A stretch of 64,000 bases of DNA from Streptomyces sp. NA04227. Lineage in GTDB: Bacteria; Actinomycetota; Actinomycetes; Streptomycetales; Streptomycetaceae. The stretch is from assembly GCF_013364195.1 (NCBI RefSeq), contig NZ_CP054918.1:6561001-6625000 (forward strand), in the 5' to 3' direction. The translations under genes were made by a program, and so were the position numbers. This document shows, piece by piece, positions 34,524 to 44,100 of the stretch. The notes under the pieces are model-generated. The model saw nothing but the letters and a program-made list of their open reading frames with translations. It was not told where the DNA came from and made no database searches. How positions within the stretch are numbered: the first letter of the stretch is position 1; the number at the start of each line of letters is the position of its first letter.

Positions 34524-36487
34524 CCGGGCCGGACCCCTTCACGACCCCTGACCCCAAGGCCGTCGCGAACAGCCGCATCATGGACTTCGCCCGCCACACC
34601 GGAAGGGACGGCACCGACTACACCGCCCTGCACCGCTGGTCGGTCACCGACCTGGAAGGCTTCTGGGGCGCGGTGTGGGAGTACTTCGACATCGACTCCG
34701 ACACCCCGTACGAGCAGGTGCTGGCCGAGGAGCGGATGCCCGATGCCCGCTGGTTCACCGGATCGACCCTCAACTACGCCCACCACGCCCTGCGCGACCT
34801 GGCCGACGAGGACGTGGCGATCATCGCCCTCGACGAGACCGGCTCCTGCTGCGAGGTGACCGGGGGCCGCCTGCGCGCCCAGGTCGCCTCGGTGGCCGCG
34901 ACCCTGCGCGAGCTGGGTGTGGGCCAGGGCGACCGGGTCGTCGGCTACCTGCCCAACACCCCGCACGCGATCGTCGCGTTCCTCGCCGCCTCGAGTATCG
35001 GCGCCGTGTGGTCGGTCTGCGGGCAGGACTACGCGCCCCAGGCGGCCGCCGACCGCTTCGCCCAGCTCGAACCCACCGTCCTGATCGCCGCCGACGGCTT
35101 CCTCTTCAACGGCACCACCCACGACCGCCGCGAGGCCGCCGGTGAACTGGCCGCGCACCTTCCGACGTTGAAGGCGACGCTGCTGGTGGACCACGTGGGC
35201 CTGTCGTGGCCTTCGCGAGCGTTCCCGTCGCTGGTGGTGCCGTGGGAGGACGCGGCCACTCGCGCCGAGGAGCTCACGTGTACGCCGGTGCCGTTCGACC
35301 ACCCTCTGTGGGTCGTGTTCTCCTCCGGCACCACCGGTCTGCCCAAGGGCATCGTCCACGGTCACGGCGGCGTCCTGCTGGAGCACCTGAAGACCCTCGG
35401 CCTGCACTCCGACCTCGGCCCCGGCGACCGCCTGCTCTGGTACACCACCACCCACTGGATGATGTGGAACCTGGTCGCCTCCACGCTGCTCACCGGCGCC
35501 ACGACCTGCACCTACGACGGCAGCCCGGCACCCTTCGCCCAGCTCGACGTCCTGTGGGAGCTCGCCGCACGCCACCGGGTGACCGTCTTCGGCACCAGCC
35601 CCCAGTACCTGCTGGGAATGGCCAAGTACGGCATCGACCTGTCCCGGCACGACCTGTCGTCGATCCGCGTCGTCGGCTGCACCGGCTCCGCCCTGCCGGC
35701 CTCCGCCTACCCCTGGGTCCGCGACCACGTCGGCGACCACGTCCTGCTCGCGTCCGTCAGCGGCGGCACGGACGTGGTGTCCGGCTTCGCGGGCAGCGCG
35801 CCCAACACTCCTGTCTGGGCGGGGGAATTGTCCGCACCTCATCTCGGCGTGGCGCTCGTCGCGTACGACGGCGAGGGCCTCCCGGTCGTGGATCAGGTGG
35901 GCGAGCTGGTCGTCACCCGTCCGATGCCGTCGATGCCGCTGTACTTCTGGAACGACCCCGACGGCAGCCGCTACCGCGACGCCTACTTCTCCTCGTACCC
36001 TGGCGTATGGCGGCACGGCGACTGGATCACCGTCACCGGTCACGGATCGGTGATCGTCCACGGCCGCTCCGACAGCACCCTGAACCGCAACGGCGTACGC
36101 CTGGGCAGCGCAGACATCCACGACGTCGTCGAACGCCTCCCCGAGATCACGGAAGCCCTCGTCATCGGAGCAGAAGAACCCGACGGCGGCTACTGGATGC
36201 CCCTGTTCGTGGTCCTCGCCGCCGGGGTGAGCTTGGACGACGCCCTCCGAGAGAAAATCAAGGAAGCGATCCGTACCGGCGCCTCACCCCGCCACGTCCC
36301 CGACGAGATCATCGAGGTGCCGGGCATCCCGCACACCCGCACCGGCAAGAAACTCGAAGTCCCCGTCAAACGCCTCCTCCAGGGCGCCCCCGTCGAGCAG
36401 GTCGTCAACCCGGCAGCCGTGGATGCCCCCGACCTCATCGACCACTTCGTCCGCCTGAGCACCGAACGCCGGAGGCGGCCGGCGTGA
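34520..36487 (+). CDS. Acetoacetate-CoA ligase-like acyl-CoA synthetase
   Basis: The 655-aa product belongs to the ANL adenylating superfamily, acetoacetyl-CoA synthetase branch. The P-loop-like VVFSSGTTGLPKGIVHGHGG lies near residue 260, GRSDSTLNRNGVRLG near 515, and the catalytic lysine region HTRTGKKLEVPVKR near 615. It activates a beta-keto or short acid to its CoA ester with ATP. The 4-bp overlaps on both sides place it firmly in the aromatic operon, where it may activate a product of ring cleavage. A paralogue lies at 50892-52895. Confidence 0.9.
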   Translation: MTGPDPFTTPDPKAVANSRIMDFARHTGRDGTDYTALHRWSVTDLEGFWGAVWEYFDIDSDTPYEQVLAEERMPDARWFTGSTLNYAHHALRDLADEDVAIIALDETGSCCEVTGGRLRAQVASVAATLRELGVGQGDRVVGYLPNTPHAIVAFLAASSIGAVWSVCGQDYAPQAAADRFAQLEPTVLIAADGFLFNGTTHDRREAAGELAAHLPTLKATLLVDHVGLSWPSRAFPSLVVPWEDAATRAEELTCTPVPFDHPLWVVFSSGTTGLPKGIVHGHGGVLLEHLKTLGLHSDLGPGDRLLWYTTTHWMMWNLVASTLLTGATTCTYDGSPAPFAQLDVLWELAARHRVTVFGTSPQYLLGMAKYGIDLSRHDLSSIRVVGCTGSALPASAYPWVRDHVGDHVLLASVSGGTDVVSGFAGSAPNTPVWAGELSAPHLGVALVAYDGEGLPVVDQVGELVVTRPMPSMPLYFWNDPDGSRYRDAYFSSYPGVWRHGDWITVTGHGSVIVHGRSDSTLNRNGVRLGSADIHDVVERLPEITEALVIGAEEPDGGYWMPLFVVLAAGVSLDDALREKIKEAIRTGASPRHVPDEIIEVPGIPHTRTGKKLEVPVKRLLQGAPVEQVVNPAAVDAPDLIDHFVRLSTERRRRPA

Positions 36488-36837
36488 CCACCGCACAGAT
36501 CACCCTCGCCGTCGCGCTGTCCCTCGTCCTCGTTCCGCTGGGACTGGGGAAGATCGCCGCGGTGCCGTTCATGCGCCGGGCGGCAGCGCACCTCGACATG
36601 CCACCGGGCCTCTACCGCGTCGTCGGCGCCCTGGAGGTGGCCGGAGCCGTCGGACTGCTGCTCGGACCGGCTTCCGCCCCGCTCGGGATGGCCGCCGGCA
36701 TCGGGCTGGCGCTGCTGATGACCGCGGCCGCGGTTGTCCACCTGCGCCACGGCGATCCGCCCGTGCGGGCCCTACCGGCCGCCGTGCTTGCCCTGACGGC
36801 GGTGGCATACGCCGGGGCGACGGTCGCAGCCGACTGA
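36484..36837 (+). CDS. DoxX-like membrane protein
   Basis: The 117-aa product has four transmembrane helices, starting at residues 3-25 (ITLAVALSLVLVPLGLGKI) with the DoxX-like GKI motif and further helices at about 45-62, 66-86 and 95-115. It ends the aromatic operon with a GTGA overlap. DoxX-like proteins are linked to quinone or thiol redox, but the role here is not known. A 206-bp gap to the toxin gene follows. Confidence 0.85.
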   Translation: MTTAQITLAVALSLVLVPLGLGKIAAVPFMRRAAAHLDMPPGLYRVVGALEVAGAVGLLLGPASAPLGMAAGIGLALLMTAAAVVHLRHGDPPVRALPAAVLALTAVAYAGATVAAD

Positions 36838-37043
36838 CGTCCGAAATGTGCGCCGTCGCGACGCGTGAGACCTCGTCGCCCCCGACGGATCACGGACCGT
36901 CCTCCGACTCCTCGGCCAGCTTTGCTCCGAACGTCGTCGCCAACCGAGCAGGGCAGGACACCATCGGTTCACGCTCGCCGGGAACGTCTTGGTGGTCGAT
37001 CCGGAGGGCACGGGTCACGCCGTGCTCGGCGAACCGGCGCGGA

Positions 37044-37442
37044 TCAGACTTTCTCGGCGGTCACGCGGGGGTGATCGGCGGTGAGCATGGTGATGTCCTC
37101 TACATCGGACGTCAGGATCGTGACTCGGCCAGGCTGAGCGAGGGCGGTGGCGCAGAGCATGGCGTCGATGGCGTACTTGTGGCCGTGCATTCCGGCCGCG
37201 CGCAGCAGGGTGGCGGCGGACTGGGCGAGTGCCTGGATGACCGGCTCGACCCGCAGCCGGGACAGCGTCCATTTGAGGGCGGCGTCGTTGATCCGGGGGT
37301 GGATCACCTCGACAAGGACTGCGGCTGAGGTGATCACGGGTAGGTCGGCGTCGCGGGCGGCGGTGAGCCACTCGTGGACCTCGCGGTCGCGTCGCACGGC
37401 TTTGGCCAGGCCCTCGCTGTCCAGGATCAGGGCGCCGCTCAC
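37044..37442 (-). CDS. PIN-domain ribonuclease toxin (VapC-like)
   Basis: The 132-aa product has the PIN-domain acidic set: Asp8 (LILDSEGL), a Glu near residue 45 (VLVEVIHP), Asp near 93 (AIDAMLCATAL) and Asp near 111 (LTSDVEDI). These coordinate Mg in RNA-cleaving toxins. The GTG start overlaps the antitoxin stop by 4 bp, typical of toxin-antitoxin pairs. In the island it probably helps maintenance. The tRNA or mRNA target is unknown. Confidence 0.88.
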   Translation of the reverse strand: MSGALILDSEGLAKAVRRDREVHEWLTAARDADLPVITSAAVLVEVIHPRINDAALKWTLSRLRVEPVIQALAQSAATLLRAAGMHGHKYAIDAMLCATALAQPGRVTILTSDVEDITMLTADHPRVTAEKV

Positions 37443-37723
37443 GCGGCCGCACCGGCATCGGAGGAGGTGCCGCCGGTGAGCTTCGCGCGCTTGGCGGCCA
37501 CTGCCTCCGGGTCGGCGGGGCCGAGGGCCTTGTCGAAGTCGGCGATCAGCTCGTCCAGGTTGTCCCGCTCGATCTGCCGCTGCGCGGCCTTCTCCAGGAA
37601 CGCGGACACACCCCGCTTGCCGACCCGCTCACGGATCGCTTGCAGGGTGCCTGCCGTGAGGGAGACGGAGATGCCGCTGGTGGGGCCGTCGCCGGGAGGA
37701 AAGTCGGTGTCGTCGTCAGCCAT
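37439..37723 (-). CDS. VapB-type antitoxin
   Basis: The 94-aa product has an N-terminal ribbon-helix-helix-like segment (ISVSLTAGTLQAIRERVGKRGVSAFLEKA is summarised as residues 18-46), then an acidic, helical tail expected to block the PIN active site. It is first in the pair and starts at ATG 37723, eight bases from a near-perfect palindrome that should be its own operator. No Shine-Dalgarno is visible, so the transcript may be leaderless. Confidence 0.82.
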   Translation of the reverse strand: MADDDTDFPPGDGPTSGISVSLTAGTLQAIRERVGKRGVSAFLEKAAQRQIERDNLDELIADFDKALGPADPEAVAAKRAKLTGGTSSDAGAAA

Positions 37724-37730
37724 GGCACGA

Positions 37731-37753
37731 GTATGGCATTTCAAATGCTATAC
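37731..37753. promoter_or_regulatory. Palindromic operator of the toxin-antitoxin pair
   Basis: GTATGGCATTT (37731-37741) and AAATGCTATAC (37743-37753) form an inverted repeat with one mismatch around a single base, directly upstream of the antitoxin start. A TATAGC/ATGCTATA core could serve as -10, so repressor binding would block RNA polymerase, as in other autoregulated toxin-antitoxin operons. Confidence 0.7.
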
Positions 37754-38285
37754 GGCGAGATCCTGGCCCCGTGGAGGGCCAGGGATCTCGCTGCGGTGTG
37801 CGTCAGAGATCGCACGTAGCGCCCATCGCGCACGTCATGCACATTGATCTTGCGCCCGTTTTGTGTATCGCACGCCGCTGACCTGCGGTTTTCGATTGGA
37901 GGCTTGCTCGAACTGTTTCCGGTCATTCATCGGGTCAAGTGGGCATTCTCCGGTTGAGAGTGGACTGACCTGCGATGTCATGCTGAAGCGGCCGCCAGGC
38001 CGACTGTGGGTCACTACGCCGCTCGGAATTCCTGACGCTCAAACGGCGCTCGTCCTGAGTAGCCGTCAGAGCTGCAAGCGGCAGCGCTTGGTGCACCCTC
38101 GTGATCAGCGGACGTCCGGCTCGCCGGACTCCTTGAGCAGTGAGTGGAGCAGGTGCAGGCGTGGCACAACCTGATCTGCAGTCTTGTGCGTGCGCGTTGT
38201 CGGCGAACTCGCCCTGAATGGTGATGCCGAGCTTTACGGTGGAGAACTGGATGCCGCCGAGGCGGTAGGGGAGGGGCCCACAGAC
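37754..38285. other. 532-bp gap between antitoxin and jetA
   Basis: The left half is relatively AT-rich. The right part contains, on the minus strand at about 38115-38270, two out-of-phase frames (RLGGIQFSTVKLGITIQ and LLHSLLKESGEPDVR) that look like a frameshifted gene end with stop at the DVR. No intact gene is supported. The jet promoter should lie here but was not resolved. Confidence 0.4.
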
Positions 38286-39839
38286 ATGCACAGAGTTCCA
38301 CCGGAGATGTTCCGATTCGCCACGGTGGAGAGGTCCGATCTGTACGGGGCCGTACTGGACGCCTTCGGGGTGGCCGGTGAGCACCTGGAGACGGCACTGG
38401 GGCTCGACGAGGTGCGCGGTCGGCTGCGCGGGGTGGGCTGGGCGGCGGCGGCCGAGGACGAGGAACTGCATGAGGCGCTCAGGAAGCTCGTGCAGTGGGA
38501 GCTCCTGGACGTGGTGCACAACCACGCGGAGAACTACCGCACGGCCGAGGAATACGAGCGGCGCAACCTGCAGTACTCGCTGACTCGACGGGGTGAGGCC
38601 GCTCTCGCCGGAGTTCGGCACGCGCTTGAGGTTCTTGCCTCCACGGGTGCGCTGCAGACGGCCGTGCTGGAGGCGATCGCCGACAGACTGGACGAGCTGT
38701 GCCTGCTGTCCGACGAACCCGCCTCGGCCGACCGCAAGATTTTCAGCACGCTGCGGGAGCTGGAGGGGCATCTGGAGGCCTTGGTGGAGAACACCAAGGC
38801 CTTCAACGGCGAACTGCAGCGGCTCCTGCGCGCAGAGGGCGCGGATCTGGAAGTTTTCCGTGAGGTCAAGGCCGCCACCGTTGCCTATCTGCAGGAGTTC
38901 TTGGTCAACCTCGACCGGCGTGGGGGGATGGTCGCCGCCGCCGTGGCCCGGGTGGAGGAGCGGGGGACCGCCGTGCTGCGAGAGCGAGCCCTGCGCGGCG
39001 CCGAGCTGCCGCCGGTGGCTGGTGAGGATCCCGCGGCCGGCTGGCTGGAGAGCAGGCGGGCGCGCTGGGCGGGTCTGCGGGCGTGGTTCCTTCCGGACGA
39101 AGGGGCGCGGCCCCGGATCGAGCAGCTGCACGACATCGCCCGGCGGGCCATCGTCTCCCTCCTGCAGGTTCTGGAACGGATCAACGAGTCGCGGCGCCGC
39201 TCCTCCAGCGCTGTGCAGGACTTCCGGGAACTGGCGCGCTGGTTCGCGGCGGCTCCCGCTGAAGAGGACCTGCACCGGCTGTGGTCGACCGCCTTCGGCC
39301 TCGGCCCTGCCCGCCACGCTCACCTCGCCCACCCCGACCCGGAGTTGATTCCGTCGTCCCTTTCCTGGTCCGAAGCCCCGCCGGTGGAGGTGTCGGCTCT
39401 GCTGCGGACCAGCGGACGGACGGAGCGCTTCACCCGTACGGCCAAGGTGCGGGATGTCGCGGCCGTCAGGGCGGAGCGCGCCGAGCGGGCCCGAGCGGAG
39501 CGAGCGGAACTCGTGCGCGGCTGGCAGGAACTGGAGACGGAAGGACCCGTGCGCCTGTCCTCCTTCGGCGCGATGGATCCCGCTGTCTTCGACCGCCTGC
39601 TCGACCTGCTGGGCCGGGCTCTGTCCGCTCGGCCGGACGCGGCCGGCCGGCGGCGTGCCACGACGGGAGACGGCCGGGTGGAGATCGTGCTCATGCCGCC
39701 TCCCGATGAGCGCACCGCCGTACTGCACACCGCGAAGGGTTCACTGACCGGTCCGGACTACGTCGTCCACATCACCGCGGCGGGCGGAGCGAACGTCCTC
39801 CCGGCCGGCCGCGCCGCGTGGCAGGAGGCGGCGGGATGA
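38286..39839 (+). CDS. jetA: Wadjet type II JetA (DUF2397, TIGR02677)
   Basis: The 517-aa product begins MHRVPPEMFRFATVER and matches the DUF2397 family that is the kleisin-like JetA of type II Wadjet. The N-terminal winged-helix region (about 1-115) and long helical middle (about 120-330) fit a protein bridging the SMC heads. Wadjet complexes recognise and cleave circular plasmids through DNA loop extrusion. ATG 38286 follows GGGAGGGG. The stop overlaps jetB in ATGA. The four jet genes form a tight operon at the right end of the island. Confidence 0.9.
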   Translation: MHRVPPEMFRFATVERSDLYGAVLDAFGVAGEHLETALGLDEVRGRLRGVGWAAAAEDEELHEALRKLVQWELLDVVHNHAENYRTAEEYERRNLQYSLTRRGEAALAGVRHALEVLASTGALQTAVLEAIADRLDELCLLSDEPASADRKIFSTLRELEGHLEALVENTKAFNGELQRLLRAEGADLEVFREVKAATVAYLQEFLVNLDRRGGMVAAAVARVEERGTAVLRERALRGAELPPVAGEDPAAGWLESRRARWAGLRAWFLPDEGARPRIEQLHDIARRAIVSLLQVLERINESRRRSSSAVQDFRELARWFAAAPAEEDLHRLWSTAFGLGPARHAHLAHPDPELIPSSLSWSEAPPVEVSALLRTSGRTERFTRTAKVRDVAAVRAERAERARAERAELVRGWQELETEGPVRLSSFGAMDPAVFDRLLDLLGRALSARPDAAGRRRATTGDGRVEIVLMPPPDERTAVLHTAKGSLTGPDYVVHITAAGGANVLPAGRAAWQEAAG

Positions 39840-41116
39840 GCACGCTGGCCAACCAACTGGCCGTTGCGGAACGGGAGGAGATCGCGCGAGCCATCCGCCT
39901 CCTCCTGGCCCGCCCCCTACTGACCGTGGCTGCCGAGCCGGCCGGCTTCGAACTGGTACGACGCCGTCATGAGCCGCTGGCCCAGTGGTTCGATTACACG
40001 TGTGGCTGGAGCCTGGTCGTGGAGCCTCGCCGCGGGTACGCCCGCCTCACCAAAGTCCGCGCGAACCCGGACGCCTCCCGACCGGCCCGCAGGGTCCGTT
40101 CCGCCCGGGCCCCGTTCGACCGCCGACGCTACGTTCTGCTGTGCGTGACCGCGGCCGAGTTGCTGTCGATGCCGATGACAACCATCGGCATGCTCGCCGA
40201 TCGCGTCGTGCAGGCCACGGCGGCCGATCGGGCACTGGCCGCGTTCGACCCGGTCAACAAGCCGGAGCGAATGGCATTCGTCGATGTCCTGAAGCTGCTG
40301 GAGTCGTACGACGTACTGCGCGCGGTGGACGGCACGACCGAGACGTACGTCGAGTCCGCGGAGGCAAAGGTCCTCTACCGCGTGGACACCACTTTGCTGA
40401 TGCGGCTGCCCGCCGCACCCGTCGGCGCCTCCCGACTCGCCGTACCACCGGACGAGGTGCCGGCGCGGTTCGAGGGACTCCTCATGGGCCTTGTGCGGGA
40501 GCGCCGCTACGGCGGCGCAGTCTTCGATGGGGCGGCCGACGAGGCACACAGCGAGACCGCCACCACGGATGCACAACGCAACCTGAGGCTGCGTCACTCT
40601 GTACTGCGCAGGCTCTTCGACGACCCCGTGCTGTACCGGGCGGACCTCGCCGACGACGAGCTGGCATACGTCACCTCCCTGACCGGACGCCAGATCCTGC
40701 GCCGTTCGGTCGAGCAGGCCGGCTTCCTCTTGGAGGAACGAGCCGAAGGCTTCCTGCTCGTGGACCTGGACGGGCTCGCCACCGATGTCCGCTTTCCCGA
40801 CGACACGTCCACTGCCCGGGTTGCCGCGCTACTCCTTCTGGAGCCGCTGTGCGCCGCGCCTGCCGGAATGCTGCCCGAGCAGCTCACCGAGGCCGGAGCG
40901 GACCTGCTGCTCCGCTTCCCGCGCTGGGCCAAGGCGTACCAGTCCGAGGACGGCGCGGCCCGGCTGTCCGAGGACGCCGTACGCGTACTGCGCGACGCCG
41001 GCCTCGCCCGCCGAGCAGGGGACCGTGTCGTCGCGTGCCCGGCTGCGTACCGCTACCGCCTGACAGAGACCACGAGTTCGGATCCGGAGGATCGGTCGGA
41101 ACGGAATCGGGCGTGA
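39836..41116 (+). CDS. jetB: Wadjet type II JetB (DUF2398, TIGR02678)
   Basis: The 426-aa product belongs to DUF2398, the kite-like JetB subunit of type II Wadjet. Family-type landmarks include RRRYVLLCVTAAELL near residue 96, DVLKLLESYDVLRAVDG near 150 and two probable winged-helix units. It should bind JetA as in MukE/MukF-like assemblies. It starts by a 4-bp overlap with jetA; jetC follows after 61 bp with its own AAGGAG site. No catalytic residues are expected. Confidence 0.9.
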   Translation: MSTLANQLAVAEREEIARAIRLLLARPLLTVAAEPAGFELVRRRHEPLAQWFDYTCGWSLVVEPRRGYARLTKVRANPDASRPARRVRSARAPFDRRRYVLLCVTAAELLSMPMTTIGMLADRVVQATAADRALAAFDPVNKPERMAFVDVLKLLESYDVLRAVDGTTETYVESAEAKVLYRVDTTLLMRLPAAPVGASRLAVPPDEVPARFEGLLMGLVRERRYGGAVFDGAADEAHSETATTDAQRNLRLRHSVLRRLFDDPVLYRADLADDELAYVTSLTGRQILRRSVEQAGFLLEERAEGFLLVDLDGLATDVRFPDDTSTARVAALLLLEPLCAAPAGMLPEQLTEAGADLLLRFPRWAKAYQSEDGAARLSEDAVRVLRDAGLARRAGDRVVACPAAYRYRLTETTSSDPEDRSERNRA

Positions 41117-41177
41117 GTCCGCACGAGATGGCTGGCACCACGGCTTCCGGTGGCGGTGTCGTAGAAGGAGACAAGCA

Positions 41178-44100
41178 GTGAGTGTGACAGAGCTTCCCCT
41201 CCCGCGACGGCCGGAGGAGGCGGCCGAATCGGCCGGGCCGCCGAGGCAAGAGGCGGACGCCGCCCGCAACCGGTGGCAGCCGCACCGCGCGGGCATCCTC
41301 AACGTCTGGCGCTACTACGACGAGACCTTCACCTTCCACCAGGGGCGCCTGCTGCTGCGCGGCCAGAACGGCTCGGGCAAGTCCAAGGCCCTGGAGCTTC
41401 TGCTCCCCTTCCTCTTCGACGCCAGCCTCCGGCCCAACCGCCTCTCCACGTTCGGCGGTTCGGAACGAACCATGCACTGGAACCTGCTCGGCGAAGGCAC
41501 CTCCGGCAAGACCCGCGTCGGATACGTGTGGATGGAGTTCCACCGCGTCGGCGACGACGGCACCGAACGATGGTTCGGCTGCGGTGCACGCCTGCAGGCG
41601 AGCGTGCACACCAGCGGGGTGCACGCTGATTACTTCACCACCGGCTCCAGGATCGCCCACACCGACGGTGTGCTCCTCGTCAACGAGTCGAATCAGCCCC
41701 TGACCCGTGCTGCCCTCGTCGAAGCCCTGCGCGACCGCGGCGATGTACACGCCTCGGCCACTGACTATCGCACCGCTGTCCGGCGTGAACTCTTCGCAGG
41801 CATGGGTGAGCAGCGTTATGAGTCGCTGTTGTCCGCCCTGCTCCAGCTGCGCCAGCCCAAACTGTCCGAACGGCTCGACCCGTCCCTGCTGTCCACTTTG
41901 CTGTCACGAGCTCTGCCCCCGCTGGGCGAGGGAGAGATCGCCGAACTCGCCGAGGGGTTCGAACGACTGGACCGTCAGCGCGAACACCTCAAGCGGCTGG
42001 GCGAGGAGGTGACGGCAGCCGAGACCGTCGCATCCCGGCAGCGCGCCTACGCTCGACGGGTTCTGCGGGCCGGCTCGGCCGCTCTGATCTCGGCGACCAC
42101 CGAGATGGACGACCTCACCCGTGCCGCCCGGCAGAGCGCCGAGGAACTCGCACAGGCGCTGACGGAGCGTGAGTCGGCCCAGGCCCGGCGCGAAGAACAG
42201 GAGCTGCAGGCACACGCCCTGGAAGAGACCGTCGAAGGGCTGCGTGAGAGCGGCACGTACAAGCAGGGCGAGGAACTCGACCGGCTCCGCCGCCGCACGG
42301 AAGACGCGGTAGCCGCCGCCGGGCGACAGCACGCAACCGCCCAGACCGCTCAGGTCGGGGCGGAGAAGGACAGGAGGCACTCGGACGAGGCGGCGGGTCG
42401 GGCCCGCGCACTCGACGAGCACGCGCGTGAAGCGGGAGAGGAAACACGTCGGTCGGCTCGGGCGGCGGGTATGGAATCCATCCACCACGAGGTGAAGGCG
42501 ATACTCGACGCGGATCCCACGGTGACGCTCTCCGACGGCACGGTTCGTGAGGAGGGAGGCCGTCCCTCCGAAGGCATGAGACGAACGGTGGGCGAGCACG
42601 GGGCCCGACAGGCCCGTCGGCTTCTCCGGGGCGCGGTCACCGCCCGACGACAGCAGGTCACCCTCATCACCGAGGCGATCGACGCCCACGACCTTGCGGT
42701 ACGCGACCGGGGCGCCGGCGAGGATCTGTTGGACGAGGCCCGTACCCGGCTCGCGGAGGCGATCGCCCGTCGGGACGAGGCGTCCGGCGCCTGGGACCAG
42801 GCCCTTGCCACGCAGGCGGAACGGCTCCTCGCCTGGGCCGAGGGCTGCACGGAACTGCGTATCGCCGACCCTGGGGAACTAGCGGCCAGAGCGGCGGCGG
42901 AAGCCGACGTGAGGGCCCTCGTCGAAGCCGCCGCACGCCCGCTGGAACAGGAGATCGCAACGGTCGAGGCCACCGCCCGAGCCGCGCGTCAGGGACTGCG
43001 GGACGAGCGGAACCGACTTGAGGAGGAGGTACGACGGCTCAGCGGCGAGACAGACCTCCCGCCACCGCCTCCGCCCACCCGCACCACCGTCCGCACGGCG
43101 ACGGCGGGAGCACCGCTGTGGCGGCTGGTCGCCTTCCGTGAAGATGTCCCGCTCCCTGTTCAGGCCGCGGTGGAAGCGGCGCTGGAGGCATCGGGCCTCC
43201 TGGACGCCTGGGTCAGCCCCTACGACGGGATCACCCTGCCAGGGCACGACACCCGCGCCGAGGCCGCCCTGGCTCTGACAGCCCAGGGGCCCAGTCTCCT
43301 GGACGTGCTGACGCCCGAGGAAGACATCCCCGTTCCGGCCGACACCGTGACCCGCATCCTCGCCGGTGTCGCATACGGCGTGGCGCTGCCCGGCGGTCAC
43401 TCCGCGGCCGTCTCGGCCGACGGCGCCTGGCGTCTCGCGCTGGCCACCGGGACTTGGAGCAAGCCGGAACCCGCGTACATCGGTGCGCCGGCCCGGCAGC
43501 GGGCCCGGCAGCGCAGGATCAGTGAACTGACTGAGCACATCGGCCAGGTGAACGCTTCCCTCGCCGTGGTCGACGACCGACTGAGAGGCCTCGACGCCCG
43601 TCGTGTCCTGCTGGACGCCGACCGTGTTGCTCGACCCGACCACAGGGACCTCGACGCCCGCCGACGCGACTGGGACCGAGCCGAGGCGAAGGCGGCTGCC
43701 CGGGACGACGCCGTGCGTGACGCGGCCGCGCACCTGGCCCGGTGTGAGACCGACGTGGCGGGCGCCCTGCGCACGCTCAGCCGCCGGGCTGCCGAACACG
43801 GACTGCCCACCGACCGGGACCGGTTGCGTGAACTCTCCGTCGACGTCGACAATTTCCGGGATACGGCCGACAGCTGGGTGGACGCATGCCTTACCGCGAC
43901 CGTCGCTGCCGACAAGGCCCGCCAACTGACCGCGCTGGCAGACCGATCGCTCCGGACCGCCGAGGAACAGTCCGAGGCGGCGGCTGCCACCGAAGCGGAG
44001 GCAGCGGGTCTGAAGGCCCGTCTTGAGGCGGTGGAGGCGACCGTCGGTGAGGACTACCGGCAGATCGTCGCGCGTGTCGCCGAGGCACGCGCCGAACTGC

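Noticed and set aside
36838..37043. Possible gene fragment between the DoxX-like and toxin genes
   Set aside because: One frame gives about 25 protein-like residues (AGNVLVVDPEGTGHAV), but there is no start, no family pattern and no supporting neighbour.
37044..37723. Toxin-antitoxin pair as part of Wadjet
   Set aside because: It reads in the opposite direction, has its own operator, and such genes are not Wadjet components.
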